Positions 50,682-58,228 of a DNA stretch of 64,000 nucleotides are shown here, piece after piece (position 1 is the first letter of the stretch; each line of letters starts with the position of its first letter). Origin of the DNA: Altererythrobacter sp. B11 (GTDB lineage Bacteria; Pseudomonadota; Alphaproteobacteria; Sphingomonadales; Sphingomonadaceae); NCBI RefSeq assembly GCF_003569745.1, contig NZ_AP018498.1, positions 2,145,001 to 2,209,000 on the forward strand, given 5' to 3'. The notes beneath the pieces are model-generated. The model ran no database searches. It saw only the letters and a list, made by a program, of their open reading frames with translations, and had not been told where the DNA came from. Position numbers and translations under genes: made by a program.

Positions 50682-51874
50682 GCGAAGTTGAAGAGATTGT
50701 CCGCGTCGCCGCCAAGGGCGATGGCATCACCGCATCCGGCCGGCATGTGCCGCTGGCGGCGCCCGGAGACCTGCTGTTGCCCGATGGCACGCTGGAGCCG
50801 GGGCCGCATCGGGCTGCGCCACCCTGCCGCCATTTCGGCACTTGCGGCGGCTGCGAGCTGCAGCATTGCGACGAAGCGGCACTGGCGGATTTCGTGCGCG
50901 ACCGGGTGCTGCATGCCGCCGCCGGGCAGGGGTTGGAGCCGGAGGTGGTGGCCCCCGCGCATCTCTCCCCCCCACGCAGCCGCCGCCGCGCCACGCTGCA
51001 TGCGGTGAATGGCGGCGGCCGGCCGCTGATCGGCTTTCACCAGGCCGGGTCGCATCGCGTGGTGGATATGCGCGAATGCCATGTGCTGGCGCCGGAACTG
51101 TTTGCGCTGGTGGAGCCGCTGCGCCGGATGCTCTCCACGCGGCGCGGGCGCTATGCTTTGCAGATCGAGCTGACGCTGGTGGATCAGGGCGTGGATTGCG
51201 CGATCAAGGGGCTGGTGCTGGACGGGCTGGAAGCGACCGAAAGCCTCCTCGACTTCTGCCGCGAACACGGGCTCGCCCGGCTGGTGCTCGATCAGGGCTA
51301 CGGCCCGGAAGCCTTCTGGGAGCCTGCGCTGGCCACGGTGACGCTGTCCGGCACGCCGGTGGACTTCCCCTCCGGCGCCTTCCTGCAGGCCACAGCGGAC
51401 GGGGAGGCGGCGCTGGTTGGCGCCGCGCAGGAATGGCTCGAGGGGGGCAGCCGCGTGGCGGATATGTTCTCCGGCCTCGGCACCTTCGCCTTCGCGCTGG
51501 CGGGCCCCGCGCGCGTGCTGGCGGCGGAGGCGGCGCGCGATGCGGCGCTGGCCTGTCGCACCGCCGCGGGGCGATCACGCTTGCCGGTTGAGGCGCTGCA
51601 TCGCGACCTGTTCCGCAATCCCATCCGAGCCGAGGAATTGCGCGGCTTTGACGGGGTGGTGATCGATCCGCCGCGCGCCGGTGCCCGGTCGCAGGTGGAA
51701 CAGCTCGCCGCCAGCGGGGTGGGGCGGATCGTCTATATCAGCTGCAATCCTTCCAGCTGGTCGCGCGATGGGCGGCTGCTTGCGGATGCCGGCTATAGGC
51801 TGGCGGCGCTGCGCCCGGTGGGGCAGTTCCGCTGGTCAACCCATGTGGAGCTTGCCAGCCTCTTCGTCCTGTAG
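50678..51874 (+). CDS. Class I SAM-dependent RNA m5U methyltransferase-like (TrmA/RlmD type)
   Basis: A 398-residue protein with GTG start overlapping the previous stop. It has a short N-terminal TRAM-like strand region, then cysteines for a 4Fe-4S cluster in CRHFGTCGGCELQHC (about 50-64). The methyltransferase domain shows VADMFSGLGTFAFALAG (AdoMet site, about 263-279), VVIDPPRAGA (D-P-P-R) and IVYISCNPSSWSRD with the catalytic cysteine in S-C-N-P. RlmC/D or TrmA specificity cannot be decided. Its last 39 bases overlap the end of a convergent gene. Confidence 0.9.
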   Translation: MSEVEEIVRVAAKGDGITASGRHVPLAAPGDLLLPDGTLEPGPHRAAPPCRHFGTCGGCELQHCDEAALADFVRDRVLHAAAGQGLEPEVVAPAHLSPPRSRRRATLHAVNGGGRPLIGFHQAGSHRVVDMRECHVLAPELFALVEPLRRMLSTRRGRYALQIELTLVDQGVDCAIKGLVLDGLEATESLLDFCREHGLARLVLDQGYGPEAFWEPALATVTLSGTPVDFPSGAFLQATADGEAALVGAAQEWLEGGSRVADMFSGLGTFAFALAGPARVLAAEAARDAALACRTAAGRSRLPVEALHRDLFRNPIRAEELRGFDGVVIDPPRAGARSQVEQLAASGVGRIVYISCNPSSWSRDGRLLADAGYRLAALRPVGQFRWSTHVELASLFVL

Positions 51875-52639
51875 CGCCGCCAGCAGCTGTGCCAGCAGGA
51901 ACTGGCGAGCCTCTTCGCCCGAGAAGGCGTGATCGGCGCCCGGGCAGCGCATGATTCGCTGATCCTCGGCGTCCCACGCGGCTTCGAAGGCCTGCGCCGT
52001 GCGGTCGCGCCCGGCGAGGAGAATGCGCACTTCGCCGGAAAAGCCCCCGAGACCGGCCTGCATCCGCTGTGCAAGGCCGGAGGGCGCAGGCTTGCGCAGC
52101 GCGTATGTGAGGCCGCGTGCGAGCTTGGCGAGCGAAACCTTGCCGGAGAGCAGCCGCGCCAGCTCGCGCGGGTTCTTGAGCTTTTCCGCGTAGCGGGCGC
52201 GGATCGCGGCGGGGGGCGGGGCGTCGTGCCCGTCTTCGATGGTCCAGGGATTGGCCAGCACCAGCGCGTCACAGCCGGCGCCGGCGTTCAGCATCAGCGC
52301 GCTGGCGGCGTCGCAATTGCCTAATGCGACCATGCGGGTGAGGCCGGGGCACTCTGCGCGGAAGGCGACGAGGGCGGCGGCAATGTCCGGCCCGCTGTGG
52401 AGGAAACCGGTGTTCTCGCCCGTGCTGTCGCCGGTGCCGCGCCGGTCGAAGCGGAACACGGGGAAGCCCGCGGCGGCGATCTCCGCGGCAATGTGCGCCT
52501 GCCCGGCGAAGGCCCCGGCGCGCGTTTCGTTGCCGCCCGTCACCAGCAGGAGGCCGGCGGCGTGTGCGCCGGGTGCCTCGTCAAGCGTGCCGACCAGCGT
52601 TTCCCCGCCGCAGGGGAAGGTGAGGTGCCGGCGGCTCAC
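51836..52639 (-). CDS. Exosortase A system-associated hydrolase 1
   Basis: A 267-residue alpha/beta hydrolase. It starts MSRRHLTFPCGGETLVGTLD, then GLLLVTGGNETRAGAFAGQA (oxyanion region), FPVFRFDRRGTGDSTG (the F-D-R-R/Y-G-x-G-D-S segment) and MVALGNCDAASALML, where the nucleophile elbow carries cysteine rather than serine. This set matches the TIGR03100-type 'hydrolase 1' found only near exosortase A loci. Its substrate is unknown; acyl carrier or thioester chemistry is possible given the acyl carrier protein nearby. It overlaps the second hydrolase by 4 bp. Confidence 0.88.
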   Translation of the reverse strand: MSRRHLTFPCGGETLVGTLDEAPGAHAAGLLLVTGGNETRAGAFAGQAHIAAEIAAAGFPVFRFDRRGTGDSTGENTGFLHSGPDIAAALVAFRAECPGLTRMVALGNCDAASALMLNAGAGCDALVLANPWTIEDGHDAPPPAAIRARYAEKLKNPRELARLLSGKVSLAKLARGLTYALRKPAPSGLAQRMQAGLGGFSGEVRILLAGRDRTAQAFEAAWDAEDQRIMRCPGADHAFSGEEARQFLLAQLLAALQDEEAGKLHMG

Positions 52640-53292
52640 CCGGCCAGATCCCGCAGCAGCCGCTCGGCGAGCGCGTCCGCCAGCGTGTCGCTATGGCTCG
52701 GCTCGGCCCGCAGCCACAGGCCGGGGCCGCCCAGATCGGCCGGGGAGATATCGGTAAGCTCGCCCGGTTCGGCCGTCTCGAGCTGCGCGATCATCGCCGC
52801 GCCGAGGGGGTATCCGCCCAGTTCGAGCCCGGCGCTGCGCCCCTGTTCCAGCAGCTGCTCCGTGCGTTCCTCCCGCCCCGCCTCGCGGCTGGCGAGTATG
52901 CGGGCGCGCAGCAGGGCGCGCAGCAGGCTCTTCCCCGCCACCGCGCCATAGCGCCAGCCGGGCAGCCTCTCCGGCACCAGCAGCGCGCCGCCACGGATCG
53001 CCAGCACATGGGTGGCACGGAAATGCGCAGCCGCCGCCGCGGCGCCCTGCCGCCATCCGGCGATGGTCTGCTCCTGCAGGGGGGCGAGGCTTTCGTTGAA
53101 GCCGGGCAGATCGGGCAGGAAGCCGTCCACCCCCGCGCGGTCGAGCCGGCGGAGCAGTTCCACGGTGAAATGCCGCAGCTTGTTGCTCTCGTCGAACAGC
53201 GCGGGCAGTACCAGCAGCCGCCGGGCGCGGCCCCGGTCAAAGGCCAGCGCATATTCACCGGCCCCGGCGGGAGAAGGCCAGGCGCCGATCAC
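52636..53292 (-). CDS. Exosortase A system-associated hydrolase 2-like protein
   Basis: A 218-residue protein with an alpha/beta hydrolase-like pattern. It contains RRLLVLPALFDESNKLRHFT, GVDGFLPDLPGFNESLAPL (strand plus P-D-L-P-G) and THVLAIRGGALLVP in the nucleophile elbow position, with no serine or cysteine. It therefore may not hydrolyse anything and could serve as a binding partner of hydrolase 1. Gene order (hydrolase 1, hydrolase 2, acyl carrier protein) is standard near XrtA clusters. Confidence 0.75.
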   Translation of the reverse strand: MIGAWPSPAGAGEYALAFDRGRARRLLVLPALFDESNKLRHFTVELLRRLDRAGVDGFLPDLPGFNESLAPLQEQTIAGWRQGAAAAAAHFRATHVLAIRGGALLVPERLPGWRYGAVAGKSLLRALLRARILASREAGREERTEQLLEQGRSAGLELGGYPLGAAMIAQLETAEPGELTDISPADLGGPGLWLRAEPSHSDTLADALAERLLRDLAG

Positions 53293-53301
53293 CGCTGCGC
53301 G

Positions 53302-53583
53302 TCAGCCCGCGGCGCGCTTGGCTTCGACGAAGGTGAGCAGGGCGCCGTAGCTTTCCAGCATGTCGCCATCCACCTCGTCATCCTCGATGGTGATGCCGAT
53401 GCGGTCCTCGATCTCGGTCAGCAGCCCGGCCACGGCCATGGAATCGAGTTCCGGCAAATGGCCGAAGAGGCCGGTATCCTGATCGAACGCAGCCACCCGT
53501 TGGGGCGCGAGGCCGAGCACTTCGCCCAGCACGGCCCGCAGCGTGGCGTCAGTTTCGGAAGGCGCGGAAGTGCCGGTGGTCAT
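53302..53583 (-). CDS. Acyl carrier protein, exosortase-associated
   Basis: A 93-residue acyl carrier protein. The phosphopantetheine serine lies in LPELDSMAVAGLLTEIED (D-S-M, about residue 48). The flanks have the helix pattern expected (VLGEVLGLAPQRVAAFDQDTGLFG before, GITIEDDEVDGDMLESYGAL after). It is not the housekeeping AcpP, which is shorter and more acidic. Here it sits in the exosortase-associated block with an acyl-CoA ligase and acyltransferase, so it probably carries an acyl or aminoacyl group for modification of the exopolysaccharide or an export partner. Confidence 0.88.
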   Translation of the reverse strand: MTTGTSAPSETDATLRAVLGEVLGLAPQRVAAFDQDTGLFGHLPELDSMAVAGLLTEIEDRIGITIEDDEVDGDMLESYGALLTFVEAKRAAG

Positions 53584-53630
53584 TGCGATTTCAACCTGCT
53601 GCTAAGCCGAGAGGTGTTGCTGCCGTCGCC

Positions 53631-54620
53631 CTAGCCAGCACGAAAGCGCGAAACAAGCGTGCGCAGTGCGGCGCGGGCGAGGGCGGGCCAGTTGGCGGGC
53701 CGCTCCGCCCGCCAGCAATCGAGGCGATAGCGGGGGCGGATCTCTTCCATCCATTCGGCTTTGTAGGGATCGTTGCCGGTGCCGAAATCGACCAGTTCCA
53801 CCCGATCGATGTCGATCACCCGCTCGAACAGGGCGGCGCTGAGCACGGTGCCGGCTGACAGCGGGCGGGCGCTTTCGAGATGGGCCAGCTTGTGGATATA
53901 GGCGGTGCCATCCTCCACCGTCCAGAACTGCGCCGCGACCACCGCGCCCTCATGCCGCGCGAGGGCGAGGCGGAGGCGACCGGCGGCACCTTCCTGTTCG
54001 GCAAAACGGCGCAGCAGGGCGGGATCGCCTTCTTCCGGCTTCCAGCTTTGGGCGTAGACATGTTCGTAGATTTGCCAGGCATCAGGCTGGAAATCGGAGA
54101 AAATCTCGATCTCCACCTTCTTCGCCTTGCGCTTCAGCGTGGTGCGCAGCTTGCCCGGGCGGTCGGCCAGATATTCGGCATAGCTGCGCCCGTGCAGGGG
54201 GAGGACATGGTTGCTGTCGCACCGGCTGCGGCGCACCAGCCAGCCCGCTTCGCGGAAGGCGCGGTGCAGGCGATCGGCGGTGCCGTCCTCCTCCGCCAGC
54301 TTGGTGAGGGTGATCCGGTCCGCCCGTTTCGCCAGATCGCGGGCGATGCGGCGCAGCGCGGTGGGGCGATCGGAGCCCGGAGTGGCGAGATCGGACCAGG
54401 TAAAGGCATACCAGTTGGTGCAATTTGCAAGCGCCCTGCCGTCTCCCTGCAAGGGCAGTGCAACTGTTTCTCCATGCTTTTCGCGATGCACCGCGATCAG
54501 CGGCCGGGTTCCCGCCGCTTCGATCAGCCCGAACCATTCGAGGCGCGCGAAGGGACCATGGCCGGCAAAGCTCAGCCCTTGCAGATCGTTAACGGTGTCG
54601 TGATAGCTGATCGCCGTCAC
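53631..54620 (-). CDS. FemAB/GNAT-like acyltransferase
   Basis: A 329-residue protein. I choose the GTG at 54620 (MTAISYHDTVND); longer frames would run into the divergent ligase gene. The pattern is of the BioF2-like acetyltransferase (FemAB/GNAT) fold: WYAFTWSDLATPGSDRPTAL, RPGKLRTTLKRKAKKVEIEI (R-x-x-L-R-x-x-x-K-R) and HKLAHLESARPLSAGTVLSA, then VELVDFGTGNDPYKAEWM. Such proteins transfer acyl or aminoacyl groups; in XrtA loci they often accompany the ligase and acyl carrier protein. Substrate unknown. Confidence 0.82.
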   Translation of the reverse strand: MTAISYHDTVNDLQGLSFAGHGPFARLEWFGLIEAAGTRPLIAVHREKHGETVALPLQGDGRALANCTNWYAFTWSDLATPGSDRPTALRRIARDLAKRADRITLTKLAEEDGTADRLHRAFREAGWLVRRSRCDSNHVLPLHGRSYAEYLADRPGKLRTTLKRKAKKVEIEIFSDFQPDAWQIYEHVYAQSWKPEEGDPALLRRFAEQEGAAGRLRLALARHEGAVVAAQFWTVEDGTAYIHKLAHLESARPLSAGTVLSAALFERVIDIDRVELVDFGTGNDPYKAEWMEEIRPRYRLDCWRAERPANWPALARAALRTLVSRFRAG

Positions 54621-54644
54621 TGTTCTTGCCACTCCAGGGAAACC

Positions 54645-56177
54645 ATGTCGCTCCCGCCTGATCCCGTGCCGCATCCGCTCGATCACCTCGCTCTTCGCGG
54701 GCGGGATGGCGATCCGGCGCTGATCCTGCGCGGCAGGACGCTTAGCTGGCAGGACTTAAGAAGCCGTGTCGCCCTGCTGGCAGGATGGCTGGCGCGGCAG
54801 GTGCCGGAGCGCGGGGCGCGGGTGGCGAGCTGGGCGGCCAAGGGCGAGCTGACTTGCCTTCTGCCGCTGGCTGCGGCGCGGGCCGGGTTGGTGCATGTGC
54901 CGATCAATCCGCTTCTGAAGCATGGGCAGGTGGCACATATCCTGGCGGATAGCGGGGCGGCGCTGCTGCTGGGCACGCCGGCGCGGCTCGGCACGTTGGA
55001 GATGGGCGACATTCCGCACGGCTGCCGCGCCATGGCGGAGGACGAGGCCTGGCAGGCGGCGGAGGAAGCGGGCGACGCCCTGCCACCATCCGAGGCCGAT
55101 CCCGCGGAGCTCGCCGCCATCCTCTACACCAGCGGATCGACCGGGCTGCCCAAGGGGGTGATGCTGAGCCATGCCAATCTGTGGCTGGGGGCGGTCAGCG
55201 TGGCAAGCTATCTCGGCCTCGCCCGCGATGACGTCACTCTCGCGGTGCTGCCGCTGAGCTTCGATTACGGGCAGAACCAGCTGCTTTCCACCTGGTATGC
55301 CGGCGGCGCGGCCGTGCCGCTGGACTATCTGACCCCGCGTGACGTCATCAAATCCTGCGCGCGCCATGGCGTCACCACGCTGGCCGCCGTGCCCCCGCTG
55401 TGGCTGCAACTGGCCGAGCAGGACTGGCCGCCCGAGGCCGTGGCGCCGCTGCGCCGGCTGACCAACAGCGGCGGCGCGCTGACCGAGGCGCTGGTCCGCC
55501 GGCTGCGCAGCCAGTTCCCGCAGGCACGTCTGTTCGCCATGTATGGGCTTACCGAAGCCTTCCGCTCCACCTATCTCGATCCGGCGATGATCGACAGCCA
55601 CCCGACCTCCATGGGCCGCGCCATTCCCTTTGCCGAGATCCTTGTGATGCGCGACGCCGGGCAGGTGGCGGAGGCCGGGGAGGAGGGCGAACTGGTCCAT
55701 TGCGGCCCGCTGGTGGCGCAAGGATACTGGCGCGATCCGGCGCGGACGGAGGAGCGCTTCCGCCCCGCGCCGCCCGCTTCCACCTATGGCGGCATGGCGG
55801 TGTGGTCGGGCGACCGCGTGGTGCGCGAGGCGGACGGCCTGCTCTATTTCGTCGGCCGCCGCGATGCGATGATCAAGAGCGCGGGCAACCGCATCAGCCC
55901 GCAGGAGATCGAGGACGCCGCCATCGCCACCGGCCTGGTGGCGGAAGCGGCGGCGCTGGGCGTGCCCGACGAGCGGCTGGGGCAGGCGATCCTGCTGGTG
56001 GTGCGCGGCGAAGGGGACGAGGAGGGGCTGCGGGCTGCGCTGCGCCGCGACCTGCCCAATTTCATGCAGCCGCAGGCGATCCGCTGGGTTTCGGCCATGC
56101 CGCTCAACCCCAATGGCAAGATCGACCGCACGGCGCTGGCTGCGCTGGCGTCGGAGACCGGGGAAGCGGGAGCATGA
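54645..56177 (+). CDS. Acyl-CoA ligase (AMP-forming), exosortase A system-associated
   Basis: A 510-residue adenylating enzyme; the ATG at 54645 has CAGGGA upstream. It matches TIGR03098-type ligases: LAAILYTSGSTGLPKGVMLS (P-loop, about 155-174), FAMYGLTEAFRSTYLDP (A5 core), YFVGRRDAMIKSAGNRISPQ (the G-R-x-D-x-x-I-K-x-x-G-x-R core) and PLNPNGKIDR (catalytic Lys). It probably activates a carboxylic acid for loading onto the divergently encoded acyl carrier protein. It overlaps the decarboxylase gene by 4 bp. Confidence 0.9.
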   Translation: MSLPPDPVPHPLDHLALRGRDGDPALILRGRTLSWQDLRSRVALLAGWLARQVPERGARVASWAAKGELTCLLPLAAARAGLVHVPINPLLKHGQVAHILADSGAALLLGTPARLGTLEMGDIPHGCRAMAEDEAWQAAEEAGDALPPSEADPAELAAILYTSGSTGLPKGVMLSHANLWLGAVSVASYLGLARDDVTLAVLPLSFDYGQNQLLSTWYAGGAAVPLDYLTPRDVIKSCARHGVTTLAAVPPLWLQLAEQDWPPEAVAPLRRLTNSGGALTEALVRRLRSQFPQARLFAMYGLTEAFRSTYLDPAMIDSHPTSMGRAIPFAEILVMRDAGQVAEAGEEGELVHCGPLVAQGYWRDPARTEERFRPAPPASTYGGMAVWSGDRVVREADGLLYFVGRRDAMIKSAGNRISPQEIEDAAIATGLVAEAAALGVPDERLGQAILLVVRGEGDEEGLRAALRRDLPNFMQPQAIRWVSAMPLNPNGKIDRTALAALASETGEAGA

Positions 56178-57400
56178 AGCCCCTCGGCCCCATTCCCGCG
56201 GGCTTCGGCGCCGTTGACGGAGAACTGGCCGTGGGCGGCTTCACCGCCAGCCAGCTGGTGAAGCGGGCGGGCGGAACGCCGCTGTTCGTCTATTCGGCGG
56301 AGATGATGCGCCAGCGCATGGCCCGGCTGCGTGCCGCCATGCCGCCACGCCTTCATGTGCATTATGCCATGAAAGCAAACCCTTACCGGCCTGTCCTTGA
56401 ATTGATGGCAGGTCTGGCCGACGGGCTGGACATTGCCTCCGGCGGGGAGCTGTCGCTGGCGCTGGAGGCGGGTGTCGACCCCGCAAGGATCAGCTTCGCC
56501 GGCCCCGGCAAGCGCGACGAGGAACTGCAGGCCGCCATCACCCATGGCGTCACGCTCAACATCGAATCCGCCGGGGAGGCGCGCCGCGCGCTGCGCATCG
56601 CCGATGCGCTGTCGCTGACGCCCCGGTTCGCCATTCGGGTGAACCCGGAATTCGAACTGCGCGGATCGGGCATGAAGATGGGCGGGGGCGCCAAGCCCTT
56701 CGGCGTGGATGCGGATCGCGTCCCCGCGCTCGCCCGCGAGGCGATCGCGGCAGGGGCGGAATGGCGCGGGCTGCACATCTTCAGCGGCAGCCAGGCGCTC
56801 GATGCCGAGGCGATCATCGAAACGCAGGCCAATGTCCTCACCCTGGCACAGCGGCTGGCAGAGGAAATCGGCGCGCCGCTGCCGCTGCTCAACATGGGCG
56901 GCGGCTTCGGCATTCCCTATTTCCATGGCGACCAGCCGCTCGACATCGAGCGGATCGGCGCGGCGTTAAACGAGCGATTTGAAACGCTTGCGGGCGCCTT
57001 CTCCCAAACGGACTTCGCTATCGAGCTGGGCCGCTATCTGGTGGGCGAGGCGGGCGTCTATCTCGCGCGGATCGTCGATCGCAAGGACAGCCACGGCACC
57101 ACCTATCTCGTCACCGATGGCGGCCTGCATCACCAGCTTGCCGCCTCGGGCAATTTCGGCACGGTAGTGCGCCGCAATTACCCCGCGGCCATCGCCACGC
57201 GCTTCGATGCGGAGCCGGTGGAGGAAGCGAATATCGTCGGCTGCCTGTGCACCCCGCTGGACCGGCTGGCCGATCAGGCGCTGGTGCCTGCTGCCGGGGA
57301 GGGCGATCTGGTCGCCATCTTCTGCGCCGGGGCCTATGGCGCCAGCGCCAGCCCGTCGGCCTTCCTGGGCCAAGGGCCGGCGCGCGAAATGCTCGTTTAG
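56174..57400 (+). CDS. Pyridoxal-dependent decarboxylase, exosortase A system-associated
   Basis: A 408-residue fold-type III PLP enzyme of the ornithine/diaminopimelate decarboxylase family (TIGR03099 group). The PLP lysine is in HVHYAMKANPYRPVLELMA (about residue 67). Further motifs: DGLDIASGGELSLAL, INMGGGFGIPYFHGD-like (actual LLNMGGGFGIPYFHGD), ELGRYLVGEAGVYLARI and VGCLCTPLDRLADQALV with the active-site cysteine near the C terminus. It starts at the ATG overlapping the ligase stop. It may supply an amine or amino-acid-derived group for the carrier-based pathway. Confidence 0.92.
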   Translation: MKPLGPIPAGFGAVDGELAVGGFTASQLVKRAGGTPLFVYSAEMMRQRMARLRAAMPPRLHVHYAMKANPYRPVLELMAGLADGLDIASGGELSLALEAGVDPARISFAGPGKRDEELQAAITHGVTLNIESAGEARRALRIADALSLTPRFAIRVNPEFELRGSGMKMGGGAKPFGVDADRVPALAREAIAAGAEWRGLHIFSGSQALDAEAIIETQANVLTLAQRLAEEIGAPLPLLNMGGGFGIPYFHGDQPLDIERIGAALNERFETLAGAFSQTDFAIELGRYLVGEAGVYLARIVDRKDSHGTTYLVTDGGLHHQLAASGNFGTVVRRNYPAAIATRFDAEPVEEANIVGCLCTPLDRLADQALVPAAGEGDLVAIFCAGAYGASASPSAFLGQGPAREMLV

Positions 57401-57570
57401 AGTTCGGCCCGCGCCTGTCCCCGATTGGGACGCGTCCAAATGTCCGCGATTGGCCCGGCTTTTCGGCGCTTACAGCTAACGCAATGTTCACCCTTTCGGG
57501 CCAGAAAGTGGCCGGATTCTCCGGCGATCCGCCACGCTTGCCCAGTCAGTTACCCCAAGGAACGCATCCG
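57401..57570. other. Gap ahead of the export genes
   Basis: The 170 bp between the decarboxylase and the export lipoprotein contain no supported gene. They include a CCGGA-TTC-TCCGG inverted repeat near 57514-57526. A promoter for the following six genes may be here. I looked for a sigma-54 -24/-12 pair, since such control is known for PEP-CTERM systems, and found no good match. Confidence 0.5.
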
Positions 57571-58215
57571 ATGCGAAGCACCCTTCCTGCCCGCTTTCTC
57601 GCTGTCATGGCCACGGCGGGCCTTGCCCTGTCCGGCTGCGCCAGCACCAGCGGCGATCCCCAGCTGGCGCCGGCCAGTTTCGTCGCCATGCAGGAAGGGC
57701 CGGGCGAGGAATATGTGATCGGCCCGCTGGACGAGCTGACGATCCATGTGTGGCGGAATGACGAGCTGGGGGCGAAGCTGCAGGTGCGCCCCGATGGCCG
57801 CATCACCACGCCGCTGGTGCCCGACATGCCCGCCGTGGGCAAGACGCCGACCATGCTGCAGGAAGACATCCGGCTCGCCCTGTCGCAATATATCGAAGAT
57901 CCGATCGTCACCGTGATCGTGAACAGCTTTGCCGGCACCTTCAGCCAGCAGGTGCGGATCGTGGGCGCGACGGAAAAGCCCGCTTCGCTGCCCTATCGCG
58001 CCAATATGACGCTGCTCGATGCGATGATCGCGGTGGGCGGCCTCAGCGAATTCGCCAGCGGCAACCGCGCCAAGCTGATCCGCTTCGACAAGACCAGCGG
58101 CAAGCAGCGGGAATATGCCCTGCGCCTGAACGATCTGCTCAAGAAGGGCGAAAGCAAGGCCAATGTGATGCTGGCACCCGGGGATGTGATCATCATCCCC
58201 GAAAGCATGTTCTGA
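57571..58215 (+). CDS. XrtA/PEP-CTERM system exopolysaccharide export lipoprotein
   Basis: A 214-residue Wza-like outer-membrane polysaccharide export protein (TIGR03027-type). It starts MRSTLPARFLAVMATAGLAL with lipobox ALSG-C near residue 23. The poly_export domain follows: YVIGPLDELTIHVWRNDELG and VRPDGRITTPLVPDMPAVGK, then a SLBB domain with VRIVGATEKPASLPYRANMT. It ends LAPGDVIIIPESMF, the standard terminus. It would form the outer-membrane channel with the chain-length protein just downstream. Confidence 0.92.
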   Translation: MRSTLPARFLAVMATAGLALSGCASTSGDPQLAPASFVAMQEGPGEEYVIGPLDELTIHVWRNDELGAKLQVRPDGRITTPLVPDMPAVGKTPTMLQEDIRLALSQYIEDPIVTVIVNSFAGTFSQQVRIVGATEKPASLPYRANMTLLDAMIAVGGLSEFASGNRAKLIRFDKTSGKQREYALRLNDLLKKGESKANVMLAPGDVIIIPESMF

Positions 58216-58228
58216 CGGGAGCCGCCGC

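Noticed and set aside
57401-57570. Sigma-54 promoter ahead of the exopolysaccharide export genes
   Set aside because: GG and GC dinucleotides occur, but none with the required 10-base spacing and flanking consensus.
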